A DNA stretch of 64,000 bases, taken from Sipunculus nudus. Its lineage: Eukaryota > Annelida > Sipuncula > Golfingiida > Sipunculidae. Shown here one piece after another: positions 34,844-46,889 of this stretch. The notes beneath the pieces are model-generated. The model did not search any database, had not been told where the DNA came from, and worked only from the letters and a program-made list of their open reading frames with translations. Location: contig CM049319.1 in NCBI GenBank assembly GCA_026874595.1, forward strand, positions 37,517,473-37,581,472. Reading direction: 5' to 3'. Every line of letters starts with the position of its first letter. The stretch's first letter is position 1. A program made the position numbers and the translations under genes.

Positions 34844-34916
34844 GCTCTGCAGCTGGTCTTGAACCAGCAACCACCTGTTAACAAGTCTTATGCGCTACCA
34901 GCTGAGCAATGCAAGA
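34844..34916 (-). repeat. tRNA-like sequence, probably a SINE head or tRNA pseudogene
   Basis: On the minus strand, GCTCAGCTGGTAGCGC is a good box A and D-arm. GCTGGTTCAAGACCAGC forms a perfect 5-bp T-stem around the box B. Acceptor arms are only partly complementary, and the anticodon stem (around TTGTTAAC) does not pair properly, so it is not called a working tRNA. The downstream body (to about 34,680 on the minus strand) would be the SINE tail. Confidence 0.55.
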
Positions 34917-35753
34917 CGAGAGTGAATGATGGAGTGGGGATATTTAAATCTTCTATTGTCTTGAAGTTCAGATGGAACTAAATGTCCTAACATAAAGATT
35001 TTGTGAGAGTTGGTCGTAATAGTTAAAATGAGGGTTAATTTTTGTTAAGTGTTTTTTATGTCCATCAATTAACCCTCAGTGTTTTGTTAACTGTCACCAC
35101 TATAGCATACTCTGTCTTGTGTTTTGTACAGACAAGGTTGATAGCTGGTTAATTGTAAACTCTAACCAATGAAATACACCAAAATATTTTACTCCTGCCA
35201 GTGCCTAAGCGCTAGTTCAGGGGACGAGATATGAGTACACAAATTCGTAACCACGGTTACTGTGATGACACATCATGGCATATTTCAATTCATTTGCATA
35301 GCTACCATACATACAAGCAGGTCATTAATGAGGACTTACAGAAAATGCAGATTAATGGGGCATAGGGCAATCAATCTGTTTGAAAACCATGAATTAATAT
35401 TTATAAGTAATAGAGCATCTGACTGACAGTCATTGGTGTACCAACAGTGCCATCTGTTGTCCATATTTAAAATTGCAAAGAGTGCTCGGGTTTTTTAGTT
35501 CCCAACTTTCCAAATAGCATGTTACTTTAACTTTCTGTAGTATAGTTTATACTCAAGTGTATGTATAAATATATGTTATGATCTTCTTCACTTGCTTCCA
35601 TAGTAACAGTGTTTTTCACATTTTTTTTACAGAGAGTCGGGGGGACCTTTCAAGAGATATGGGTAAACCAAGTTTTATGTTAAGGATTGAGAGTTACTGT
35701 TTACTGCCAGAAGATGATGAGGAATAGTAAAGCTGAGTGATAATCTGGTCAGA

Positions 35754-38700
35754 ATGTCATTCAAGAGAGATGGGGATGATGGCAGCTGGCTAAATCTACA
35801 GCAGGTTTGTACATTACAGCGGGAACTCAGCTCTACATTTAGGGCCAGGTACATGTACATGTTCACTTGAGTCACACTGCCATTAGTTAGAGAACACTGC
35901 CTGGTGCATGTTAACCTCTGGTTTAATTAAAATATGTTTACATTTTAGCTGCAGGAACAATAACTCTTTACTATATATTTAACAGTGCATCCTTTTAACA
36001 ATATTCTACATCAGTATATTTTTAGCAGGTGACTTTATTGCCTGTTTCTTATGTAACAGTTTCATCAAAGTGATGGGAAAGGGTTTACCAAACCACTGTC
36101 CATTCAGCCTATAGCTGAGAGGTATTTGTGATGTTAAGATGCTAAAACAGATTAAACAAGCCGACTGCACACAGTTGGTTGTCAGGAGCCAAGTGCTTTA
36201 TTCTTCAAACACACCCCCTCACACCGTGTAATGACCAGGGTTGGCAAGTTTTAGGCATGAAGGTTTTAACCATAGGTTATAACCTGGTTAAAACCGCCCT
36301 GCCTAAAACAGGTTTTAGGCAGGTTTTAGGCACCAAAAGTGCCCAAAACCTATATTTGTTTACATTTTTTACTTAAAGATCTGTAAAACTACCATACTTG
36401 CTGGGGTGATGCAGTCACAAGGCTTTGCTGGGCTTCTGGAAGCTATCAAGTATTAGTAATGCATGATTTCCTGTTGGCTGGTACCATGCAGTCTTCAAAG
36501 AGCCTGTATAGGTGTCTGAACATGAGACCATGTTTGTGTGGCACATAGTTTTATTGGCCAAGGTAATGACATTATCAGGACCTTTTGGGTTTTCTGATGA
36601 GTGCCCAGCTACCTTGAATGATGTAATACAGCCTCCAGTTTGCCCTTGTAAGACAGGGTATCACTATCAGAGGGAAGACATGCTTGATTAGACAAGTTAA
36701 TTACAATTTATCAGGGTGATGGGGTCATTAGACCCAATGGTCATAAGTCCTACTGCTGTGTCCTAGTAGATGTTCATGTCAACTTTCATACATGACTAGG
36801 AGGATGCAATCAAAGCCCTTGCCCTGAAGACTGTTCTTGAGCAAACATTTTACTGAGTGATGCAGTCAGTGCCCCTCAGGCCTTCAGGTTTAACACAGCC
36901 TCTGAGTAATTATGAATATTCTGTGGTTTGCAACATATTCATTGCAAAATATTTTCACATTTTCAGTTTTATACTAATTATAGTGTTTAATGAGGGTTCC
37001 ATTTTCACAATCTCATCATACAATTAACAGAGTATATCCATCATTATATAGAAGATAAGTATGTGCACAAAATCTTAAAATTTGACAAGGGATGACCTAG
37101 CTAAGGGAATAAACAAATAGTGGAAATTCTTGTTCATTATCAGATAATGTAAAGGATATTATCATATTTTTAGTTTATGGCTAGCATAAAAAATATGTAA
37201 TAATTTATAAATCCAATCCAATGCTTTTTGCCATTGAAGCTACAGGCATACAAAATATACATGTTATGTTAGTGAAACCACAGTATAAAGAACTATTCAT
37301 CAGTGTAAATGGAACAACATTTTAAATCCAGGAAAACTTCTTTTCCATTTATCACAAAATTTAATCCCTTGTGATCAAAAAGCCAACAAAAGTATCTGGT
37401 TATAAGCTTAAAGTAAGAGCATTCTTTTATAAATTGGCAGTAATGGAGGTAGGAGAGTCGGAGAACTGTGTTCAAAAGGAAATCCCTGAAGTAGTGTTGA
37501 ATTCATTTGTTGCTTTTTTTGTGTCATGGTTTAATTTGTTTAGTTTGAATAAAGTGATCCTCAATTTTAATTTGTTGAGCATATTTTTTTAATGCATTTA
37601 GATGTTTAACAATAAAACATAGTTAAACTAAAAGTCATAGTTAAGGGTAAATAAGGTTTTAGGCAGTTAAAGGCAGTTTTAGGCAGGTTATAACCTATTT
37701 TAGGCAGTTAAAGGCATGTTTTTGGCTCTGCCCTGCCGAAAACAGGTTTTGGGCAGCCTAAAACCCTACGCAAACCGACGGCGTGTATGAGTATCAGTTA
37801 TCTCAGGCCACACCATACAAATTTAGTAATAGTATCAGGGTAAGGCCATGCAAATATAACATACATAACAAAGGTTCATGAATTTTTAGTAAAATGTCAT
37901 GAAAAGGTCATGATATTTTGTTTTGTTGAACTTATGTGAAACCTGTACATGGACATCATAAGTCGAAAGCACAGGGTCGTTTACCTGTGCAGTGGATTAA
38001 AGTGTCTCTACCTGTTGTATTTTACTCTAGGTACATGTCTGATACTGGAAATCAGCATGTTGACTTGTATAAAAAGATGACAAATAAAAAGATCAGTTAA
38101 GAAAATATCTTTAGCTGTACCCAGGTGATATATACTAAAGTGCTGTACTTGTACCTGGACTAGTACTTGTCCACATTACAAGTACCGTAAAATCTCCACT
38201 TAAAACCGCGGTTTAATCAAGAAATTCAAAATCTTAAAATCATGTTGTTTTCCTGAAAGCACTGTGCGGTTTATACTAGAAGGGTTTCCAGATTATCTTC
38301 CTGACACATCGTTTTGGGCCCGCGAGTGGGGCGATCATATGGCGACTTTCAAAGGCCGCCCTTAGCATTCCTAGGTACTCATTCCTTTACTTAGGTGCTG
38401 GCCCAAGCCCTGACCATCTCCAAATAAATCACCTTTGTGGTCCAATTACAGGTTAAGTTTCCATGTGCTGTGTACAATTCTGAATCAAGCTAGCATTTAA
38501 CAAGGCCTACAGGCCTTATGCGAACCTGTGCAATAGGATATATACCGGTACATCAGGTATAATGCTTCCATGCTTAACCATTTCTTGTGTGACATGTATA
38601 TGTACAATGCAAATACTAAACATTTTGCCCTACTATAAACACCAATAACACAAACATCATTCCTGAAATACTGGCATGGATGCACACAATACAAATTATT

Positions 38701-39949
38701 GTAGCCTTTTCTGTATTACTGAGAATGTTCTCATTATTACAGAAAAGGCTAACATTTATAGTTTTTGTAATAAAACTCATAGATCCCCCCCCCACCATTT
38801 ATCTGTGATTTTGTTATTAAACATATGTAGCCTATTATGTATTATACATTTACAGAGAATTTTCTCACTTATACAGAAAAGGCTAACATTTACAGTTAAC
38901 TTGATTAAACCCACAAATCCCCCCCAATTGATTTGTAGTTTTGTTTGTAAACAAATGAAGCCTGTTCTGTATAACTGAGAATTTTCTCATTAATACAGAA
39001 ATGGCTAACAATTACAGTTTATGTAATAAAATAGTTCTGATATGGCTGAATGAATTTAAAACATTTTTGGTTTAAGTTTGATTCAGGCCAAGTAAAGATT
39101 TGTACATAATTTCCTGATACTTCTTCCAAATGAGCTGACCCCCCCCCCCCCCCCCCCCCAAGATCTGAGCATTCTTAGGCAAAATAAATTATTGACAGTA
39201 TTTGCAAGAAAGTTGGCTGGTGACTATCACTTTGTTACCCTGAAGCCAAAAAAATATCAGTTTCTGTGATTAGAGCTTATATTATAAGAAAAATACCCAC
39301 AGAAGTGCCAATTTATAATATGTTTTTTTTTTTAAATTTCCACACTGAAGGACCCTGCCTACCCTCATGCTTGGCTCTGACAGTGACAAAAATCCCCCCC
39401 CCCCCTGACTTTTCTATGGTTAAGGCCCTGCCTACTACACACCTGCTATATTGAAGAACATTATAGTAAATTAAAATATGAAGGGATAAATTATCAATGT
39501 GTATTGCAAGATATGAATTGCTATGCTAGTCAGTATACATGGATCAGATTAATAGTTTGAAACCTTGTTTAGCTGGTAGTTGTGTCTGTCTAACTCTTAA
39601 AGTTTTCCAGAGCATCACCACTAGCTAGTCTAAACAAAGGTATCAAACATCTATTAAAGTTACACATGATCAATGTGTGAAAATGGCTAAACATAGGGAG
39701 TCCAGCTTGATTGTCATTAATATAAATCTTCTATTAAGAAGTATGAAAATGTTCTAATTAAACACATTGATTAAGGAATATCTGGGAGCTTATTTAATTG
39801 ATGATTTATCAATATTTTCTTGTGTAAACAGAAGCGTCGTGTTGCTGAACTTCTAGGACTTGATATTCCAGAAGATGAGGCACTGCTGCTCAGTAATGGC
39901 AGGTAAATTGACTTTAAAATCTGATATCATCACAAAATCTTGTCTTTGT

Positions 39950-39984
<35 letters not shown>

Positions 39985-42900
39985 ATATATATATAGTGCT
40001 ATATCAGTGATGACCCCTAGTCTATTTCATTTATATAACTCCATATTGTTCGATTGCTCTACAAATTTAATTAATATCCATGCCTTTGGAGTTTCTGTAT
40101 ATGTGTTTGTATATATCCTATTGTGCCCTCGAGGACAATCAGATAAGTGTCAGTCATTTACTTGCTCTCACCAATATGCACAAAGCATAATCTAGTAATC
40201 TCATAACTTCCGGCTTTTCAAACCACCCCATTAGCTTCATTCTAACAACATTCACCATATATACAGTAAAACCCCTAATCACCACCTCCATTTATATGTT
40301 TTTGTCTGAGTAAGTTGGTCACAAATCCTCATATATAAACCAGGATCATGATAAATACAGCCTGCAGGGCTTTGTCTGTTATGGCAGTACATTGGTTTAT
40401 ACTTGGTACAGCCTGCTGGGTTTTGTCTGTTATGGCAGTACATTGGTTTATATTTGGTACAGCCAGCAGGGCTTTGTCTGTTATGGCAGTACATTGGTTT
40501 ATACTTGGTACAGCCTGCAGGGCTTTGTCTGTTATGGCAGTACATTGGTTTATACTTGGTACAGCCTGCTGGGTTTTGTCTGTTATGGCAGTACATTGGT
40601 TTATACTTGGTACAGCCTGCAAGGCTTTGTCTGTTATGGCAGTACATTGGTTTATACTTGGTACAGCCTGCGGGGCTTTGTCTGTTATGGCAGTACATTG
40701 GTTTATACTTTGTACAGCCTGCGGGGCTTTGTCTGTTATGGCAGTACATTGGTTTATACTTGGTACAGCCTGCTGGGTTTTGTCTGTTATGGCAGTACAT
40801 TGGTTTATACTTGGTACAGCCTGCAGGGCTTTGTCTGTTATGGCAGTACATTGGTTTATACTTGGTACAGCCAGCAGGGCTTTGTCTGTTATGGCAGTAC
40901 ATTGGTTTATACTTGGTACAGCCTGCAGGGCTTTGTCTGTTATGGCAGTACATTGGTTTATACTTTGTACAGCCTGCGGGGCTTTGTCTGTTATGGCAGT
41001 ACATTGGTTTATACTTTGTACAGCCTGCTGGGTTTTGTCTGTTATGGCAGTACATTGGTTTATATTTGGTACAGCCAGCAGGGCTTTGTCTGTTATGGCA
41101 GTACATTGGTTTATACTTGGTACAGCCTGCAGGGCTTTGTCTGTTATGGCAGTACATTGGTTTATACTTGGTACAGCCAGCAGGGCTTTGTCTGTTATGG
41201 CAGTACATTGGTTTATACTTGGTACAGCCTGCAGGGCTTTGTCTGTTATGGCAGTACATTGGTTTATACTTTGTACAGCCTGCGGGGCTTTGTCTGTTAT
41301 GGCAGTACATTGGTTTATACTTTGTACAGCCTGCTGGGTTTTGTCTGTTATGGCAGTACATTGGTTTATATTTGGTACAGCCAGCAGGGCTTTGTCTGTT
41401 ATGGCAGTACATTGGTTTATACTTGGTACAGCCTGCAGGGCTTTGTCTGTTATGGCAGTACATTGGTTTATACTTGGTACAGCCAGCAGGGCTTTTTCTG
41501 TTATGGCAGTACATTGGTTTGTACTTGGTACAGCCTGCAGAGCTTTGTCTGTTATGGCAGTACATTGGTTTATACTTGGTACAGCCTGCGGGGCTTTGTC
41601 TGTTATGGCAGTACATTGGTTTATACTTTGTACAGCCTGCAGAGCTTTGTCTGTTATGGCAGTACTATGTTTTTACTTGGTACAGCCTGCAGAGCTTTGT
41701 CTGTTATGGCAGTACGTTGGTTTATACTTGGTACAGCCTGCAGGGCTTTTTCTGTTATGGCAGTACATTGGTTTATACTTGGTACAGCCTGCAGGGCTTT
41801 GTCTGTTATGGCAGTACATTGGTTTATACTTGGTACAGCCAGCAGGGCTTTGTCTGTTATGGCAGTACATTGGTTTATACTTGGTACAGCCAGCAGGGCT
41901 TTGTCTGTTATGGCAGTACATTGGTTTATACTTGGTACAGCCTGCAGTGCTTTGTCTGTTATGGCAGTACATTGGTTTATACTTGGTACAGCCTGCAGGG
42001 CTTTGTTTGTTATGGCAGTACATTGGTTTATACTTGGTACAGCCAGCAGGGCTTTGTCTGTTATGGCAGTACATTGGTTTATACTTGGTACAGCCTGCAG
42101 AGCTTTGTCTGTTATGGCAGTACATTGGTTTATACTTGGTACAGCCAGCAGGGCTTTGTCTGTTATGGCAGTACATTGGTTTATACTTGGTACAGCCTGC
42201 AGGGCTTTGTCTGTTATGGCAGTACATTGGTATATACTTGGTACAGCCTGCTGGGTTTTGTCTGTTATGGCAGTACATTGGTTTATACTTGGTACAGCCT
42301 GCAGGGCTTTGTCTGTTATGGCAGTACATTGGTTTATACTTGGTACAGCCAGCAGGGCTTTGTCTGTTATGGCAGTACATTGGTATATACTTGGTACAGC
42401 CTGCTGGGTTTTGTCTGTTATGGCAGTACATTGGTTTATACTTGGTACAGCCTGCAGGGCTTTGTCTGTTATGGCAGTACATTGGTTTATACTTGGTACA
42501 GCCAGCAGGGCTTTGTCTGTTATGGCAGTACATTGGTTTATACTTTGTACAGCCTGCAGGGCTTTGTCTGTTATGGCAGTACATTGGTTTATACTTGGTA
42601 CAGCCTGCGGGGCTTTGTCTGTTATGGCAGTACATTGGTTTATACTTTGTACAGCCTGCAGGGTTTTGTCTGTTATGGCAGTACATTGGTTTATACTTGG
42701 TACAGCCTGCAGGGCTTTGTCTTTTATGGCAGTACATTGGTTTATACTTGGTACAGCCTGCATGTTTCAGTAGTATAAAATGATCTTTTGGCCGTTTTGG
42801 TGATTTAATATTAATTGACGAGTTATTTTATCTGTTCGTCTGTTTTAATTATGTTTACTTGATTACCAGTCAGGATTGATGGGTCTGTAACATTATTGGT

Positions 42901-45900
42901 CAGTTGTATAACGTTTTTAAATACAATATGCATTGTCTTCAGGTTTGCCTGCACTGTGTGCTCTCACCGACCTATCTTTGACACTGTCAGCATGTTGGCT
43001 GTACACCGTGGAGGAAAGAAACATCAACAGAGTAAGCTTTGTATTTCAGCTTCTTAAGTCTAATTATTAATGTATTAATAAAATCTGTGAGCATCTGATC
43101 TTTTGGCTAACCTATCGTGTTCAGTCACTCTTTTAAATATAATCCTTCCATCTTTTGTGTCATGTTTGATAGCACTGGATGTTTTGTAAATTTTATAGAT
43201 AGAGTATTCTAACTTGGTATCTGGCAGGGCTTAGTGAAATCACATACCCAATCTAAACCAGGTCATTCTGACATCATTTGTGCAAAAATAATCTACATCT
43301 TTAAAACAAACCAATAACTAGATAGAGAAGTTTCGGGTGTGTTAAACAGAAAGGTTGTTCCCAAACTTCATATTATGGATCAGATATGAGCTCTGATTAA
43401 GCAACTCAGTTCACCAAATTAGGTAACTTTGAACTAAATTAACTAATATGTGAACCAGACTTAAAAAATATATTCATTTTAAATTTGAATTCTTGAACCT
43501 GTAAAATGATGTCATACAAGGGTTCAACTTGCAGTGATAAAATAAATAATTTTCATTTGTAATAACTTTATAAAATGCTAAATAAAAACTGTTAACAAGG
43601 GGCTTTTGCATTATACATAAATTTGTACACATTCTCTAACATTTCATTTGTAATGTTTCTTATATTTTTTTCTGAATAGATGCTGCCTACAAGCTTCAAG
43701 AACAGCAGGAGCTCAACCTGTTGGCACAGAAGAGAATTCATGAGCAGTTGATGAAATCAGGATCCTCAACCCTAAAGGTAGGAAGATTAAATTATCAGAA
43801 TGAAAAAATAATGAACAGTTTCCAATAATCAAATGCTAAAGGGGTAAAACATAGGGGATACAAGTGGCATAACTATGTCGGCCTGCCAAAAATGAGAATT
43901 TTACATTTTGTAATATAATAATACCAAAAAAAATAATAAAATTATTGAAGAATTAAAGGTTCACAGGACTTTTCTGTTCTTTAGGTACAGGGTGTTCACT
44001 TTTTCTGGATTTACATTTTGATAAGTGCAGCTTTTATCAGTGTGTATTTAAATGTGCTTTGTCTTGATCATCATCCCATCTTAAATATATGATTGCAGTA
44101 TTCAAGTTGTTCTTCCTCCCATCATCCATTGATAACATCCACTACTTCTATCCCGCGCCCAGCTCGACAAAGATTAAAGCCTTATGAACGTCGTCAGAAA
44201 ATTAGCCTGGGTAAAGACAGCAAGGCAGAGCCTGGTCTGCAGGATAACAAGGCAAGGATATTTTCTGCAGATGGGAATGATTCCGTCCCACAAACCATAT
44301 CAGATTACAGAAAAAGACAGCATCACTCAGACACAAAGGAAAAGTTTGAACTGAAACCATACAACAGAAAAGGTGGACAGCTCCAGGCTTCTGTAACAAG
44401 CGCTACTACTTTGACAGAAAGGGTTTCCGGTATTGCTAGTCAGAAAGAGTCTCTGCTGTTGAAAGGGGACAAAGCTGCCAATCAGGGCAGTTACAGTGGA
44501 CAGACCAAAGTGTATGTCCACCCTCAGTGTGAAAAGTCAAAGAGGAAAAAAAAGGAGAAGAGTCAAACAGTGTTTGGTCCCCAGCCAGAGGTAAAGCCAA
44601 ACCAGTACCTGACCTACAGAGGGTAAGAATTCAGGATTTTGCATTACCTATAAAGGATCATATTTAAAGGTAACTCTAAAGCTGCTTGTCTTTTTTTTCT
44701 GACTGGATGAAGTTGTACTGGTGATCAGGTCAGCTGGAAAGGGGATTATGTTTTATTTTACATGGGAAATGCCCTTTACATGTAGTTAAAACATAATTTT
44801 ATATTTTGATTTCTTATAAAGAGTCACAGTTTCTAAGCAACAAATATTTAAGCAAATCTATAAATATATAAATTATGTAAAAGCATGCAAATAGTTTTGA
44901 CTTTTTAGCTCGGCTGACTATAAGTCACCTGAGCTATAGTCGTGGTCCATTGTCCGTCCGTCGATGTGGCACGTTTTAAATTTGAAACCGCAAGACCTAG
45001 GAATCCAAAATTCAGCATAATGTTATTGTTTTCACTGTATCTCCTTAATTGTAATGCTGTTTCCACTCTGATTTGCAAAAACTTTCCTTGAAAAAGTAAT
45101 TCAAGGTGTAATCAGAAGATGCAATGTTGTGTAATGTCGCATGTTCAAAGAAATCAATTTTCTTTTAAATGATTTTAACAAATATACTTGAACCCATCAG
45201 TATGCTAAAATTGATAAAATATGAAGCACAGTATGGATAAATAATGACACAATTAAAAATTGTGAAATCTAAATCAAGTATTATTTTAAGATATTTATTG
45301 TTTTGCAGATTTAAAAGATATATTTTTGTGGTAAAAAACAAATAAACATTTGTATGCATGATGTGGTGTTATCTGACAAGATTGAGATTTATGATGATGC
45401 AATTGAGAATAATGAATCAACTTTTATATTCAGATATTTATTTTATATTGGATATGTATACAAATATAAACTTAAATTAAAAAAAAAATTGATGTGATAA
45501 AAAAATGAGGATTTAATACAAACATTTGTTCATTATTTTCCTGCCTCAGCAGAATTTGAGATCAGGCTTTGTTTGCCCTGTTTTATGTTGTTAATTAGTT
45601 ATATTTCAACTTTTTACATTTCATTAAAATATACATATTTATTTAATAATATATATTATACAAAAAAAATAGATTCAATTGAACAAATGTATAAACTACT
45701 GAAATGTCAACAGTTAATCAAAAAGCCAACTAATGATCATGGTAATATACAGATCATTTGTTCACAAACTGCTCACATGCTTCAGTTTCAACATTAGGAA
45801 ACACATGGTAAGGTCAAGAAAATATTATTTGCAACATTTTCTTGCTCATCAGTACAAACCAATCATATAAACCAACCATGGCCTTTATTACCTCTTCCTC

Positions 45901-46442
45901 TTACACTTTATCTTCATTTAATATTATTTTAGATTTTTACATTCAAGGTCAGCTTCAGCTGAGCTCAGTGACCCATGGGTCCCTTGTTTTATTGCGTATA
46001 TACTTTTATACAAAAAATGATGATTTTCATTCTGCTACTTGCTTCAAATAATGGTTGTGCAGCTGGTATTTACTTTCAGCATGTCCAATTTTATCCTTAT
46101 GTTTGATTAAAAGAACATTAGACATACAGGATTGTCTGTTCGCATAGTCTAGCTAAATGTCTTTTGTTACTTTTTACCATTGTATCATCTCTACTTCATT
46201 TGTTTTCAGATAAAAATGGAAGATAAAAAAGAAATAATTTAAAAGGGTTAAGAGATTTTGTATGAAAATATTCATTATCTGTAAAAACTCTATATCCACC
46301 AAGTACTACAATATTTAACAAAGTCATACAACAGTTTTTCTTCTTTTTTAGGGCTGGCTGGATTAAGGACCTGTCTGGTAAGTGGGTCCAGGAAGAAGGA
46401 GTCGAGTTCGACTCTGATGAGGAACCACCTGATCTACCATGA
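35754..46442 (+). CDS. SCNM1: SCNM1, minor-spliceosome zinc finger protein (six coding exons)
   Basis: Coding exons are 35754-35804, 39832-39902, 42943-43031, 43680-43777, 44099-44622 and 46352-46442. All phases agree, giving 924 nt (307 residues plus TGA). All introns are GT-AG. The protein opens 'MSFKRDGDDGSWLNLQQKRR', then 'LLGLDIPEDEALLL', a C2H2 finger of the U1-like type in 'FACTVCSHRPIFDTVSMLAVHRGGKKH' (about residues 42-68), a charged, Ser/Lys-rich middle, and a C-terminus with 'AGWIKDLSGKWVQEEGVEFD' and 'EEPPDLP'. Every one of these blocks is characteristic of SCNM1, which acts in the nucleus as a component of the U12-type (minor) spliceosome and affects splice-site choice. The length is somewhat above the vertebrate protein (about 230 residues) because of the long middle exon. 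An acceptor-like TTTTTTTTACAG at 35,621-35,632 suggests an upstream non-coding exon. Confidence 0.96.
36236..37777. mobile_element. 1.5-kb TIR element in SCNM1 intron 1
   Basis: The left end (CAGGGTTGGCAAGTTTTAGG) and the reverse complement of the right end ('GGTTTGCGTAGGGTTTTAGG') are similar. Both ends carry repeated 'TTTTAGGCAG' motifs and the palindrome AGGTTATAACCT (36,274-36,285 region and 37,685-37,696). The flanks GTGTAATGA and GTGTATGAG may be a decayed target duplication, which would suit a hAT-like non-autonomous element. The interior has no transposase frame. Confidence 0.65.
38700..39032. repeat. Three-copy tandem of about 128 bp with a palindrome in each unit
   Basis: Units begin near 38,711, 38,839 and 38,968 in SCNM1 intron 1. 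Each contains an imperfect palindrome around GAGAAT.TTCTC flanked by CTGTAT and TACAG, followed by 'AAAAGGCTAACATTTA.AGTT' and (in the first two) a C-run. The third unit is truncated. Confidence 0.85.
39118..39400. repeat. Poly-C runs in SCNM1 intron 1
   Basis: C-homopolymers lie at about 39,139-39,159 and 39,393-39,404, in otherwise plain intronic sequence. Confidence 0.8.
39951..39995. repeat. (TA)n microsatellite in SCNM1 intron 2
   Basis: Alternating TA with one TTTATA interruption begins about 50 bases after the exon 2 donor. Confidence 0.93.
40357..42762. repeat. 51-bp minisatellite, about 47 copies, in SCNM1 intron 2
   Basis: The unit is 51 bases long and includes GGGCTTTGTCTGTTATGGCA, then 'GTACATTGGTTTATACTTGG' and 'TACAGCCTGCA'. 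About 2,406 bases hold 47 copies with very low divergence. Most variation is at three spots: CCTGCAGGGC, CCAGCAGGGC, CCTGCTGGGT and CCTGCGGGGC; ACTTGG, ATTTGG and ACTTTG. One unit near 41,660-41,700 is a base short and shifts the frames. Because 51 is divisible by three and the unit lacks stops in most frames, frames of 791-811 codons on the plus strand and 354-445 on the minus strand are open through it. Its place inside an intron and its openness in five frames argue against a protein product. Confidence 0.97.
44915..45990 (+). repeat. Interspersed repeat in SCNM1 intron 5
   Basis: The left part, 'TTTTTAGCTCGGCTGACTAT' then 'CACCTGAGCTATAGTCGTGG' and 'CCATTGTCCGTCCGTCGATG', matches the head of the repeat seen in inverse at about 28,900-28,990. 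The right part ends with 'GGTCAGCTTCAGCTGAGCTC' and 'GTGACCCATGGGTCCC' (about 45,948-45,983). The boundaries are approximate, and most of the interior is AT-rich and diverged. Confidence 0.6.
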
Positions 46443-46865
46443 ATGATCACATCCGTGTGGTGTACACAGCACTGTGCGGATATATGTTACAGTGATGTCT
46501 GTGCTGCTGCCATCCAGATATCATCACGGGATCAGATCAACAACCACTAAAGTTCACCTACACATAAACAAATGACATACTGTGCCACTCACTGACTCAG
46601 GGTTCTTATTTTATCATGATATAAACTTATTTATTTTACATGGACTGTACAAATAGATATTAAACTCTCAATGGCTCAGATGATGGCGATCGGTTTTCAT
46701 GATATTTGTTTTGTATGCCTTGTGAATCTCTGGACCAATCTTCAAAGCCATATCTATGAGCTGTATTAACAATGTGTACCACAGGGTTTCTCTACTGTGC
46801 TGGTGATCCATGAATACCATAACATTTTACCATTTTCTCAACTCTGGAAGTTGGGCTGTATACCA

Positions 46866-46871
46866 AATAAA
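46866..46871 (+). promoter_or_regulatory. Likely SCNM1 polyadenylation signal
   Basis: AATAAA lies about 425 bases after the SCNM1 stop. The intervening sequence has no gene and is a plausible 3' UTR. Confidence 0.55.
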
Positions 46872-46889
46872 GACCCTGTGGAGAGGCTG

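Noticed and set aside
34844-34916. A functional tRNA gene
   Set aside because: The T-arm and D-arm are good, but the anticodon stem and acceptor stem do not pair properly, so it is kept only as a tRNA-like repeat.
38187-38260. TACCGTAAAATCTCC near 38,187 as the end of a second mariner-like MITE
   Set aside because: Only one end is seen; no matching inverted end could be found nearby.
40357-42762. CRISPR-like array
   Set aside because: Units are contiguous with no unique spacers, and the genome is eukaryotic.
40279-42783. Very long open frames (up to 811 codons) on both strands
   Set aside because: They are produced by a stop-free 51-bp tandem repeat in an intron, are open in five frames at once, and show no codon-level constraint. 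The array is annotated as a repeat.
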